NCBI GenBank assembly: GCA_019096195.1
Contig: JAGTXK010000095.1
Span: 372,001 to 436,000, forward strand
Direction of reading: 5' to 3'
Length of the DNA stretch: 64,000 nt
Source of the DNA: Boletus sp. NGJ
Taxonomy: Eukaryota; Basidiomycota; Agaricomycetes; Boletales; Boletaceae
Of this stretch, positions 22,491 through 33,770 are shown one piece after another. The stretch's first letter is position 1; every line of letters begins with the position of its first letter. The translations under genes and the position numbers were made by a program. Under the pieces are notes generated by a model that had not been told where the DNA came from, ran no database searches, and saw only the letters and a list, made by a program, of their open reading frames with translations.

Positions 22491-24245
22491 ATGTCGTCGA
22501 TGAACACTGGTGCGTAGCAGCTCCAAGGTGTGATTGAGCAGGTGCTAACCGTTTAATTAGACCAAACAATAGTGCTTGACACCGGTGGTTCTGGATGGGT
22601 ATTCGCAGTCGCATTCCACCCTGACGGAAAGCATCTTTTGAGCGGCGCGGGCGGTGATGGGATTCGACGATGGCGACTCTCAGACGGTCAAGAGGTAGGG
22701 AGTCAAACGGGAATGGAGTTACGCGCCATTTCTGTGTCCGGGGATCACAAATGGATAGTATGCGGAACTCGCCAGGGGGCAAGCGTGTGGGACGGAGAGA
22801 TGCATAAAAAGGTCATCGACGTGGAGGGCAGAAACGCGGTGTGGACAGTGGACGTCTCCTCAGATTCAAGCAGGTTTGCCACCGGGACTGGATTGACTGA
22901 CCAGGCAGTGAGCATATGGAGCATCACCACCGGGGAGAGACTCGTTGGTCCACTCAAACACGACGACCATGTCACTGGAGTCAAGTTTTCTCCAAACGGC
23001 GAGCACATCGCCACTGCATGCAACTATGGCTTGATCCACATTTTCGACAGTCGCAACGGCAACGAGCTCACCAATATTAGGACCACTATGCCCGATATCG
23101 CTGCGGTCACTCCGCTTGCATGGTCGAGCGATGGTCAGCAGATCTTCGCCACATCCTTCGACAACATAATCAGGTCTTTTGACGTGTCCACTGGGTCCCA
23201 GCTCGCCAAATTGCAGATTTTCAATGACTACTACTCTAACTGCTCTATTGCTCTACCAGCCGACCACAAATTCATTGCCACCTTCGTGGATCATTCCATC
23301 TCATTCCTGGATACATCGACAATGACTTGCATTGGCCCTCTCATTAAGGACGGCGAACAGATACGGTCAATTGCCATCTCCCCGGACAGCAGCTATCTTG
23401 CGACTGGCCGATATGATGGCAAAGTTGTCATTCATCATCTCAACAGTGTGCTTCCAGAGTTGTATAGTCCTTTCCATGTAAGCATTTGTGCTTTTATAGT
23501 CCCAGCATGTTGGATTAGCCCTGTTCTGTCTCCCACATTGACTTCTGTCACTGTATGTACAACAGGAAGAGCCTATGAAATCTGGTCCACTCGAGTCTGA
23601 GAGACACAACGAAGACGGCAATGAGCTCCTCGAGGTATCAGTCCATTCGTTTTCCACTCAAGGCGAGTTCTCACAATGGCATAGGTTGAGGTATTGTCAG
23701 ACGAGCCAGCGACCCAGTTTGATTATGATGAGGTTGGTGATCATAACATTCTTCCCTTGCTTCCGTGTGTTGACACTGCCGGAGTCGCTATCCCCAGCCT
23801 CTTCGTCCAATCCCCACGAGGACGAGACACCACCACTTGGTCAATCCCACATTATATCACATTCGGACACCATACCAGTGCTCTCCACTTCAGAGGCACG
23901 TCCAGAAGGAAATCTCGACACTGTCGAGTCACCTTGGGGCCGTTCAATATTCAAAAAGTGGCTACAGAGAAAGGGTAACAAAGACCCGGCCTCACACAAG
24001 CCAGATCAGCTTTCCGGAAAGTCGCGCGAGCCTCCCGATCGTCGATCTCCTTCAGCGAGATTGGACGACAGGCACAAAGGACCTTCGAGGATGGCTGCGG
24101 CTCAACCTACACCGGTGAGTGCTGTTCCTTGATGGTGATTGTGTCTAACATATTAGTCTAGCGAGTGGCTGCAAGATCGTTCAGAAGACAAAAGGTTCGT
24201 TGTGCCTCGAGTTTGGATGCAGGACTCCTCACACGTTACAGGATA
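22491..24245 (+). CDS. WD40-repeat protein with disordered C-terminal tail
   Basis: Likely a beta-propeller scaffold. A short first exon (MSSMNT) is joined by a GTGCGT...TTAG intron to an exon of about 300 residues with six or seven WD-type blades, for example GWVFAVAFHPDGKHLLSGAG, VTGVKFSPNGEHIATACNYG and IRSIAISPDSSYLATGRYDG. The first blade directly follows the N-terminus, so there is no NACHT or F-box domain. After further introns (GTAAGC at 23478, GTATCA at 23634) the tail is Ser/Pro-rich and basic (SPWGRSIFKKWLQRKGNKDP). The last exon and stop, placed at 24245, are uncertain. Proteins of this layout are numerous in mushroom genomes and of unknown function. Confidence 0.7.
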
Positions 24246-25956
24246 AATCACGCAACAAGACCACTATTCCCAAGCACCCGAATGAAGACGCTTCTCGTAG
24301 TGGACAAGGTACTGCGGATGCAAGGGAAGCGGATCCAGTGCGTCTCTTTCTGGTGATGGTGGACTTCGTCACGTCAGCTCATGTCCCATTAGACGACCAA
24401 TTCATCCCAAGCCTCGCCCGCGGGGGTCCATCTAACGGTGCGCGTCACTTTCCTTTCACCTACATTGTTAGACTTACTTTCGATCAGCATCAAGAATCAG
24501 GCTACTCTACCCTCAGATTTTCAATCACATTTCCCACGTGGTTGTTGTGTTTTCGCTCAGGTGCACATGATGCGACACATTGATCGAGGTGTTTGAACGC
24601 ATTAACGTGTAGATACCACACTGTACCGCGAGTGAGTAGATCCGAACATCCACCATGCAGTTCGTTGAGTTCGTGTACTGTATCTCGCAGCATCAGTAAC
24701 GTGTTCGGAGACTATCCATGAGCTCCTCCCAACTTCATCAAAGGCACGTGAACTCGACTGCACTGCATACTCTCAAACGACGGTGCAATTACCGCGTCTT
24801 TCCGCTGCCCGTTCCCCTCGAGAGCAGATCCGGATGAATAAGCTTGTCGACCTTACATTCCCTCGTTTGTAGAATGAAAATGAAAATGAAAATGACGAGG
24901 TGTGTCAGTGCCAGAAAATGACAAAAAGTAGGAGATCATGAAACCTGATCCAAATAAGAGCGAGAGGGAAATTCGAGAGAAAAGAACGTATATGAGAACA
25001 CAAGAAAGATAAGAGAGCACATAGTTCGAACGAGAGGAGGCCGACCGCGGATGGGCTGCGGATCCTCGGTAAACGATGTGGGAGGTTCACGTTCCAGGAT
25101 AGGGGTAGGCACAATGCGGTCAGCAGTGACTTGGAAGCCCCGGGGGGTGGTTAATCCGGTTCTTTATCCAGAGGTCCGACTAACCGGATAGTATTCATGA
25201 GATCCTCATCTTCAGGTCTATTATCGGGTGCGTCACTGCCAAATCTGTGATGATGCGCTAAAGATGCGGCCTTGTCGACTGGCGTGGTATTCTGCTTACT
25301 CGCAGATGGGAAGAAAGCGCAAGCACTGCGGGAATAGAAAATGGTTCGTCCTTCTCAACGTCCTGCTCCTTGCGCTTCATATTATGGTTCTTGAGAACTT
25401 CGTGTCGCAAAAATAGACGTCAGCAGTGGTGGCACGCCAGCCAGAGATTCGATAGTGGCTTTGCAGGCAGCGCCAGGATCGAACCTCGTCGTAGTATGGC
25501 ATCGAACCTCGTCCGGAACAGCTCGCCTCTACCTGCCCCTCCCCCAGCGCGAAACATGAACGCAAGTTGCCAAGAAAGTTGGAGAACCGCACACCATCCC
25601 GTGATTCCATGCCTAGGGAGGAAATCATTCGAATGCATCTCTTCGCTGTTGATGCGGCCGGAACGTCGACGATCCGAACAAACGCCGCTCTATCTCCCAC
25701 ATGACATCGAATTTGGCCCTGCATGTCCAGTGGATCCGCATTCAGCGCGATTTTCTGGATCGTCGTCGTCCCCGTGCCGAGCTGGAGGGATGTGACGTCT
25801 TGTACCACACATAACCCTTTCGTTGGTGAAAGATGATGTTGCGTACGGATTCTGAGGATAGAATGAGTAGCATGATGCGTCGGGTGGGGTTATGGTTCAG
25901 GTAGACTGTGCAGTAGTTTCGCTTTTCAAGTATGCGGGGCCTCGAGGTGGTTACCA
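24246..25956. other. Gene-poor stretch with a small GAAAAT repeat
   Basis: No gene is recognised. Open frames of 60-140 codons occur on both strands (for example 25377-25808 minus) without any known motif; part of this may be 3' sequence of the membrane protein gene to the right. A GAAAAT microsatellite of about four units lies near 24872-24895. Confidence 0.4.
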
Positions 25957-26557
25957 TTACAGCTGTAGAGAGAGTACGGTGGGCGCCGAGCGGGTGTACT
26001 CTTCTCCAACATCATCTATAAAGAGTTCTCCTCGATAATCATCATCCTCAAAATGGACTCACGGGCTATCATGAAAGCTAGGAGTGTTTGCAAAACATAT
26101 CCAAAACACACGTGCACTAGTGTTCGGTGTTCCCCTCCCTGATGTTTTCCGAGTTTAGAAAATGAGTACAGCAAGCCGCTGCCAGCAAATAAAGCGCGAT
26201 GGGCAGCAGGGTGACTGAGCCGACTTCGAATGCACGGGTTCATACGGACTGTTCCTGATGCCACAGAAATCTCAGTGGCCGCGTTGAACGTATGATACAA
26301 ACACCTTGATTCGAGGAAGCAAAGATACTTACTCTGTGCATGGTGGTGAACACAAACATAGCATGGGAGTTCGACTCATCTGAAATATGGCTGCGAGCCT
26401 CAACCACGCCTAGTCGAAAACTTGAATTCAGACAATCCATCAAAGAACGCTGCATCATAAATACCATTATAAAAAGCGGCCAGAGAGCAACAAACGACAG
26501 CAAGCTGCTACAACAAACGAATGGGATCCAACGTCGCGTCGAGTCCATGATGCTCAT
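25957..26557 (-). CDS. Probable membrane protein, unknown family
   Basis: Low-certainty gene model. An exon starting MSIMDSTRRWIPFVCC holds a long hydrophobic segment (CCSSLLSFVALWPLFIMVFM) and ends at a GTAAGT donor after FTTMHR. The next exon has a hydrophobic stretch in one frame (VTLLPIALYLLAAACC) and, after a further frame change best explained by an intron, VCFGYVLQTLLAFMIAR before a GTGAGT donor. A last short exon could end TVLSLQL at 25957. This pattern of one helix per short exon fits orphan multi-pass membrane proteins of mushrooms. Further exons to the left are possible. Confidence 0.4.
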
Positions 26558-26652
26558 AGTGATATAATGCAACGAGACAAGAAAAAAAAACACACACACA
26601 CGTAACGCACACACATACAAACCTGATCCTAAGTAACTTACCACCCCCGGGC

Positions 26653-29600
26653 TCAAAAGAAGCCACTCTCGGACAACCACTTGGCCATCCTTTCTTCGTC
26701 CTTTTCCTTGGGCTCTCTCTCCAGACTCAGTCTCCAAAACACCTCGCTAGCGTCGTGATCATGAAATTGACCGAGCGATTCGTTGACGAAAACGAGGACA
26801 GAGGGGAGAGGGTGAAAGTTGTGTGGTTGGGTTTGCCACCGCTGGAGATCCTGAATAACTTCCGATGATTTCTGGCGTTTTCGAAAGTTGACGAGGTCGC
26901 CCGGGAGATGATCCTTGCTTCCGTCTTGTATATGGGTGAGCGCCGTCAGGAACACGCCTGATGGGGGATGACGCTCAGACACATCAAACCACTTGCATAG
27001 GGTGAGACATACCAATAAATGGAACACAAGGAGGAGCCACGTTAGCCAACGTGGACCGATAGCTGTTGTAGTGCTTGTAAGAATTGACGAGCGTCTCACA
27101 GGTTTCTAGCTGTGACATGTATCTCGAGTTAACTTGTTCCCACGAACGTTTGAGGCGATGGATTGGAGAGGAATTCAATCCTGTGACGATCGCCATCATG
27201 GTGGAAAAGTTCTGGATAACCCGACATCGCTACAACGGAGTATGAGCATCCACAGACAGCTTGAAGTTAAAAGACTGACATCGGCAACGAGGATAAAGTG
27301 CTTCATGACGGCAGCCCGGCGACGAGGATCGTCTTTACACAGAATCGAATACGTAACCCAATATGCAATCTGCGAAGAAGTTAGTTAAGATCCAGCATTA
27401 TGGCTTGAAAGCTTACCCTATTGCTTCTGCGAATGAAAGTTGGCAACACCGTCATGGTACTCCGTCCGAGATTGCTTCGACCGCTGAAAGCATTCAGAAG
27501 GTCGGATCTTCAGATACAGTTGACTCTCAGTGATCGTCAACTGCCTGGCAAGCTCCAAGGGATCTATATCCAGTAACTCTATCCGTTTTGGAACAATAGG
27601 CGCAGGTGGAGGAACCGTGGACTGGGGCATCTTCTTGATACTCCCTCCGTGCTATTGCCAGACGTTCAAGAAATTATCTGCGCAGAGAAGAGAAAATGAC
27701 AAACAGCTCGCTTGATCGTGGCTAGTAATTGTTTCGCAGCAGCAACTTTGAAAACGTCGTCCCCCGACGCAAAGTGTGCCATCCGGGTGAGGATTCCCAG
27801 ATCTTCTTTGTCCACCACGTCCTCGTCTTGTACTATCAATTTCATCGTATTAATCACCCTAGATAAATAACAGTCCAGTGGCCGTCGCAACGGAAAACAA
27901 GGCATACTCACCGAATGCGTATAATATTCTGTTTGTTGCGTCTCCAATCCTCAAGTTCCTGCGAGTTTAGGTTGGGAGGCGGTTGGATCCAGAAACGTTC
28001 TACAAGGAGATTAAAAAGTTCGTCGAGTGTCATGAACGACTTGAATGTCATTAAGAATGCCCTGGTAAAATTGGTATCTATTCACGCATGAGAAGATAGA
28101 AACATTCGTGAGCAACATAGACTTGCCTGCGTATTCGTGTGCGGTGAGTCTTTCGACGAGAGCTGGAACAGTTCCGCCTCGGACAGTGCCGTCTGGGTCG
28201 ATGAGGACTTCGTCAGGATTATAATGTGGGCGGAGATACCAAGGCTTTGCTTCAGCGGTCAAGGAAATCAGATAATGCGACGGTGCATCGTCACCAAAAA
28301 ATGCTAAGATTTTATTAGGTCGCGCAGGTATACGTGTCGTTTCCGAAGCTGTTATCCAACGGAAAGAACAGCAGTGAGGTTTTGCGAATATGGATGAGAG
28401 GTAAACTTACCGTCATCATCTTCGAGCGAAGTCTGGGTAAGCACTCGATCGCTGGGTATAGTAGGCGATTGTCCACTGGTTGGGGCAGAGGGTGATACAG
28501 GTAATGTTGGAGACGGTGGTGACGGCTCATCCACATCCTCCGCCACACTCTTCATGATCCTGTCGGATTCATCCGCCATGACATCATATGTTCCGCGATT
28601 ATCGTAAATAGCTTCCACGGTTTGATTCGCTAGAATTGCAGAAACGAGGCTACGCTGTGACATTCGCCACTCGACGGGAGTCTTGTGACACCGTTCCAAG
28701 ATGGCGGATTGTTCGGTGCCGATGCGCAGAAGATCTTCGAGATTTTGCCGTGTGAGCTTGAGGTTGAAATCGAGGGATGAGCTCAAGGCTTCCAGCGCAT
28801 CATATGCTGTGTCGCGGCCTTTCCAAGATTCGCAAGGTTCGACTCGTCGAACACGCTGTGCTGTGACGAGCAATGCAGCACCGTCGTCGTAGATCGCTTG
28901 CGTAGTAGCTTCGAACGAACGAACAAGAACACGGGCTTTCTCGACCGTTCGCATATATTGTGCGCCGTCGAGAAGCTTGGCTTGATCAACGGTCTCTGTA
29001 TCAACGTGTCTGGCGATATGGATATCTCCGAGGAAGAGAACAAGCGACGAGAGCTGCCTGAAGAGATCTTGAGCAGAAGTGGTCACGACTTCGGCTACAA
29101 AAATAAACGACGTCAATTGGATACAGGCGGATTGCAAAAGTTTAATTACCCGGCCGCGTCGCCCGAAGTACTTCTGTGAGCGTGCTCAACCTCTCCTGAA
29201 GCTTGGATAAGTGATCCACGAACTCGTTGAATGTCACCGTGGTCAGGTTTCGCCGTGGAGCCTCTTCGTGATCCTCAATGTTCACCCACCCAAACCCTCT
29301 CCAAGTTCCAGCTGTTCCAGCTCCCGCCTTTGCGGGATCAGCATGTGGAGCATCCAAGTAGCCATGCAACCGTCTAGGACCGAGAACTCCTTGGCTCCGA
29401 ACCCCTTGTGCTATTGACACAAATTCGATCATCGAGCGTTCTAGTTCGTCTGCATCCGAACTCAGTTGCGAAACGTTGTCGCTTGCGATCCAGGGACCGT
29501 CGTTAAGGACGGCCCGTGCCGATAGGACGAATTTGGAGAGCGTAGCGACTGCACGACGTTGAGCAGGAACCAGGGGTGTCTGAGACGCGTTGTTGGTGCC

Positions 29601-30818
29601 TCTGTCGACTTTAGTCCTCCCGCCAATGCTCCGGGACGGTGGCCCAGAAACATACAACAGGTCTCGGATAGTTGTGATGGCAGCACAAATAAGGTTATCA
29701 ATGATTTCTTCATCCTCGACAACCTGCGGAATTCCAAACTGTCTAAGGTGGAGAATAACTGAATGTATGCATTGTCGTGCTCGTTGTAGAAGCTCAGTTA
29801 CAAGGTCCGGGGTAGGTGGAGTTAACAATTGCCGTATAGTGGACGTCGATGGCTGAGGAGATAATGCGTGTGGTTCCTGAGTGTCAGGGACGCCGGATAA
29901 TCTAGTAGACTCTATGAGACGGGATGCTTCCCGGACTACTGGAAAATGGTGGCCGTTTGAATAGGACGCATCCCGCTGGGAAGAGATGCCCCTTCGTTGC
30001 TGGAAAGAGAGGATGAGGTGTGAGGAATCTGAAGCACTATGACTGCGATTCCGCGAATGTGCGGTCAGTGAATCAAAGAGGACACCGGAGACACGGTTCG
30101 AATGACCATTTGGTGCCGCGAGGTCGGTGTTAGCGCGCGGGCGGACAGTAGCCACGCCGGTGTCGAGTAGGAGAGGCAGAGGTTTGGCGGGTGCCTGAGG
30201 GATATCGTTGATTCGAAGATCAGGCGGGGACAGAGACAAAGACACTGTATCGTTTGACTTTAGGGAACTCCTGAGGTTCGGGTTGAAGCCGGATGGTGAC
30301 GTCCCGAGGGAATTCGTTTGTATCGTTGACAGGGACGAAACCGAGACCGTCATTTCCGCCAGTGCGAGAGCTGGACTGGAATGCGGTTAAACCGATGAGA
30401 GCACCGTCCGAGACGTCGTCCTCGGAGTCTCTAGGGAGATCACGGGAGAGTTTGCCAGTCAAGGTATTGCAATAATAAATCTGGAGAAAAATTTCCAGTC
30501 GAATGTCAGTAGGGGCGTTCGGGATTGACGTAAAACACCACCTGTCCATCCTCCGTGACCTGAGGGATCCAAAAGTCTCTCGAGTGGTCTGCCTGATGTA
30601 GCGGTCTTGCTGCCATGGGAATGGCAGGGAGGCCTCTGATGCTGGTGCGGACGGGGGCGGCCTGTCTGACGTCGAGAAAGGGCGCGGCCATCGCTAATTG
30701 TAGCTGGGCGTCGAGCAACGTCCATCCGCTGAACAACTTTGTCGTCGTCGTCGTCGTCTGCACCGCCCAGCGGAACAAAGGTCGAAGGAACCCGCGGAAG
30801 TGAATTTCCCACGACCAT
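26653..30818 (-). CDS. CDC25: Ras guanine-nucleotide exchange factor, Cdc25 type
   Basis: Activates Ras by GDP/GTP exchange, upstream of cAMP or MAP-kinase signalling. In order: a GWTLLDAQLQLAMAAPF region; a WW domain split by an intron (DFWIPQVTEDGQ / IYYCNTLTGKLSRDLP, about 30580-30440); a long disordered stretch with helical parts (29142-30353 and 28352-29137); the RasGEF N-terminal domain (VPALVERLTAHEYAG near 28150, VINTMKLIVQDED near 27840); and the catalytic domain (LLDIDPLELARQLTITESQL near 27560, AVMKHFILVADV near 27300, CRVIQNFSTMMAIVTGLNSS near 27190, SGVFLTALTHIQDG near 26940). It stops after AKWLSESGFF. The SH3 domain present in many Cdc25 proteins is not seen. The start is uncertain: the frame with the ATG at 30818 runs into a (GAC)n repeat where the coding frame changes. 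Confidence 0.9.
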
Positions 30819-30879
30819 TGTGCCTATGGGGAAGTGATAAGTAATCAGCTCAACCCTTCTCCACGTCCACCCTCAAGTC
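30819..30879. promoter_or_regulatory. Very short divergent promoter, Ras GEF / Vip1-like gene
   Basis: The proposed start codons of the two divergent genes lie only 61 bases apart, so both promoters and leaders must share this space or overlap coding sequence. The distance depends on the start of the Ras GEF, which is uncertain. A CT-rich segment (CCCTTCTCCACGTCCACCCT) precedes the plus-strand start. Confidence 0.5.
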
Positions 30880-31996
30880 ATGTCTCAAGCAGCAGTAGAC
30901 GTGCGTGTCGCCCTCGATACGGTTCCCGAAATTGTATTGACACAATACGACAGGTCTCTGGGTTCTCCCCTTTTACTAGCGAAACTGAACTGCATGACTT
31001 CTTCAGGTAAGGGGCACCCCCTTATCTATGACCCTTCGTTCTTACGTTGACCAGTTTCTGTGGAATGTACGTATCGATTCATCTCAGAATGCTGATTCAT
31101 CTCAGAACTGCCCAGGATCAAGTCCATCGAGCTCAAAGGTGGCGAAGGCGAACCACGGGTTGCACTCATCACGTTCGAAAAGCATTCCGCAGCCAACACC
31201 GCGCTTATGGTATGATCCACTATTTCTTCGCGGTATACTCTGACCCACGTCATCCCAGTTGAACGGTGGTAATCTCGGCGGAAACACGCTCACCGTCACC
31301 TCGGAGGTTGATCACGCCGGTCATCACGATGCCGAAGAGCATCACCATCACATAGAGCAGTCTGATAAGCCGCGAGCTGGTAGTAAGTACTGCTCCGTAT
31401 GATTGCTACTCGCTTCACTCTCAACGCTTTGGCCTTAGTTGCTGCCGAGTATCTCGCCAAAGGTTACATATTATCCGATCATATTCTCCAGCGTGCTATC
31501 GAAATCGACAGTACGTATTACACGGAGAGCGAATCGAAGACTAATTTTGATTCTACTCGAAGATAAGCAAGGAATCTCCACGAAATTCTTGTCGTTTATC
31601 TCCGACCTCGACAAGTCAGTCGGTCAAAGAACCCTTGGCCCTGATCAGACCGTTTCCGGCAAAGTCCAGTCCACCTTCAAGGAAGCCCATACGCGTGCAA
31701 AGAGCATCGATGAGCAAAAGGGATACTCAAAGACAGCACATGGGGTATGCATCCTCCCTTGCCTCCCTTTCCTTGCTCACGTGCACGCCACTCTGTAGTA
31801 TTATGCGAAAGCGCTTGCTTCGCCCCTCGGCCAGTCCGTCTTGTCCTTCTACACCAGCACTTCTAAGCAAGTACGCGACATTCATGAAGAAGCAGTTCGC
31901 ATTAAGGAGCACAAGGCTACGCCACCAACTTCTCCCCCTGCTCCCGCGCCTGCTTTTCCATCGTCCACGTCCGCGCAGCCCGAGGCTTCCAAATAG
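30880..31996 (+). CDS. vip1: Vip1-like RRM protein
   Basis: An RNA-recognition-motif protein like fission yeast Vip1; role unknown. The RRM is spread over small exons: MSQAAVD / VSGFSPFTSETELHDFF / SFCGM / IKSIELKGGEGEPRVALITF / LNGGNLGGNTLTVTSEV. A 12-base microexon at 31055-31066 is required to restore the conserved FFxFCG turn. A His-rich stretch (HAGHHDAEEHHHHIEQ) follows, then a helical C-terminal half (EYLAKGYILSDHILQRAIEID, ISTKFLSFISDLDKSVGQR, YYAKALASPLGQSVLSFYTS) and a Pro/Ser-rich end, PEASK. Start chosen at the first ATG after the divergent promoter; the first exon is only seven codons and ends in a GTGCGT donor. Confidence 0.88.
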
Positions 31997-32389
31997 GTCA
32001 CCCTCCATCTTATGTAGTTCCAGCACAAGACCATTCGGACTAGCGTACTTGTAATATTAACAAGATCCGTTCAGAGAATCTACCAGTAACAAAATGTTCA
32101 AATATGTATATCTTTGAAAGTTGACCACACTCTCTCCACGTACCCAAGACCTTGCCTAGCAAGCAGGAAGGTTCGTCAAGTCACTTCCGCATGCGTTTGA
32201 TATATCTATGGTCGGCGAAGCACCGCTTTCTTTTGTGAGAGTGAGATAAATGGATGGATTTCTCCGGGACGACTCATTCAAACAGGATATCCCAGACGAG
32301 TAGCCCACCTTAAACGCGATGTCAGTACACCTGTCACGGGCACAAAACCAACATCAGATGCGTCACATGAACACAAGCGCTGCTTGCCT
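31997..32389. other. Intergenic, 3' of the Vip1-like gene
   Basis: Nothing recognisable is coded here. It should contain the 3' untranslated region of the RRM gene. Confidence 0.4.
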
Positions 32390-33770
32390 CACCCATGTCC
32401 TTGGATGCATTCAATATCGATGGTCGGCCGGTTGGTGCTATCGCCCGTCCCAGCGATACTCTCGAAAGTGATGCTCGCCCAAGTCAGGGTTCCTGTCGCC
32501 GCCGAACATGGCGTGTGCGGGCACCAAAAATTAGATATCTGAGGAATGAGTCATGAATGTGCTCTGTCCCATCCATGATGGGATACGCAACATCAGTCTA
32601 CGTTCCGACGCCGATCAGCAATCACAAACCTTGCCCAAGGACGGACGTTGTCTCACAAATGTAAAACTGTTCCGATCCGTGTCAGTTATAGTTCGCGTTC
32701 GCCCATGGCCAGCAACCAGCTAAACGCAGACTTACTCGACATAAGTTGCGTTCTGGAGAACAACCCGACGCGGATGGGTAAGACTAGAGAGCCACAGCCA
32801 ATGATCAGCAATGCCACCTCGCATGGCAACACCAACACCTTTTCACTTTCAAAGAACGCCAGCGTCACCGCTGTGTTGGGTGACGTTCCTATAATAAATA
32901 TTTTGAACCCTAATCAGCGGGGCAAATACGGTATCAATTATTGTCAAAATGTATCGCAACGAGCAGGCACAGACGAGACACCCGTAGCATTCTCGCCAAA
33001 AGAACCGATGTTACACCCTGGCATATGTTTCTGATCAGTCCCGGACGCGCCGACGTAACCGAAAGGGAAACCCCATACTTACCCCCAGAATGAAAACACT
33101 GAATGTGCTCCGCGACGAATCCGAATCTGCAGGGCGACTTGACCGTTACACACTCGTCGCCATTCTCGACGGAGACGTCATGCACATAGTGTTGTTTCTA
33201 GATACATCGAACCCACCCGTCATCCCAATATGGTCCGCAACGATCTGATGCAAAGATTAGGAAGCCTGTGGACGAGGGATACAAATGGAAGACTAAACCT
33301 TCATATCATGTGCAACATTATTGTTCCCTACGATTACCATATGAAAACCTGCGAAGGACGTTGGGCATCGTTTAGGTGCTTTGGAGAGGGTGTACACTCA
33401 CATAGGCGAATTATCAAGTGTGACACCGCTTATATCGACGTTATTACAGTCCTGGAAGCGGCAGAGAGGAGGGCAATTAGGCTAGTGAATACCAAGTAGG
33501 TGTCAGATTAACGCATAGAAGCAGTCACAAAGCCCAGACTGACGCATGCACCCAAACTGTAATGCAACAGCCTCAGCAACCATGTCTACAAGTCTCCGGA
33601 GAAGCTACACCTACTTGCCGTCTGGTCGCCATAGATTACCGTCCCCATATATCGTACCATTGCCCGTCCACAAAACTACAGTATTGACACCGTCAACAGG
33701 CTCACCGCAAACATCGTGGACTCGGATGCCCACGCGCTCACTTACCATAGCTACAATGATCAAATAAGAA
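32390..33770 (-). pseudogene. Decayed GH28 pectinase, rhamnogalacturonase-like
   Basis: Fragments of a glycoside hydrolase family 28 enzyme can be read in family order on the minus strand: VDGVNTVVLWTGNGTIYGDG (about 33700), DCNNVDISGVTLDNSPM then FHMVIVGNNNVAHDMK after an intron (about 33440-33310), YVHDVSVENGDECVTVKSPC (about 33190, with the catalytic Asp region), then HSGG/CNIGSFG across an intron (about 33090-33010), and YYRNVTQHSG (about 32900). These lie in different frames; a single-base shift lies between DVSRNN and YVHDV, and stop codons follow NLWRPDGK and GSFGENATGVSSVPARCDTF. The C-terminal part cannot be read through, although a piece (TLTWASITFESIAGTGDS) is visible near 32480. 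It is therefore called a pseudogene; the original enzyme would have degraded pectin. Confidence 0.6.
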
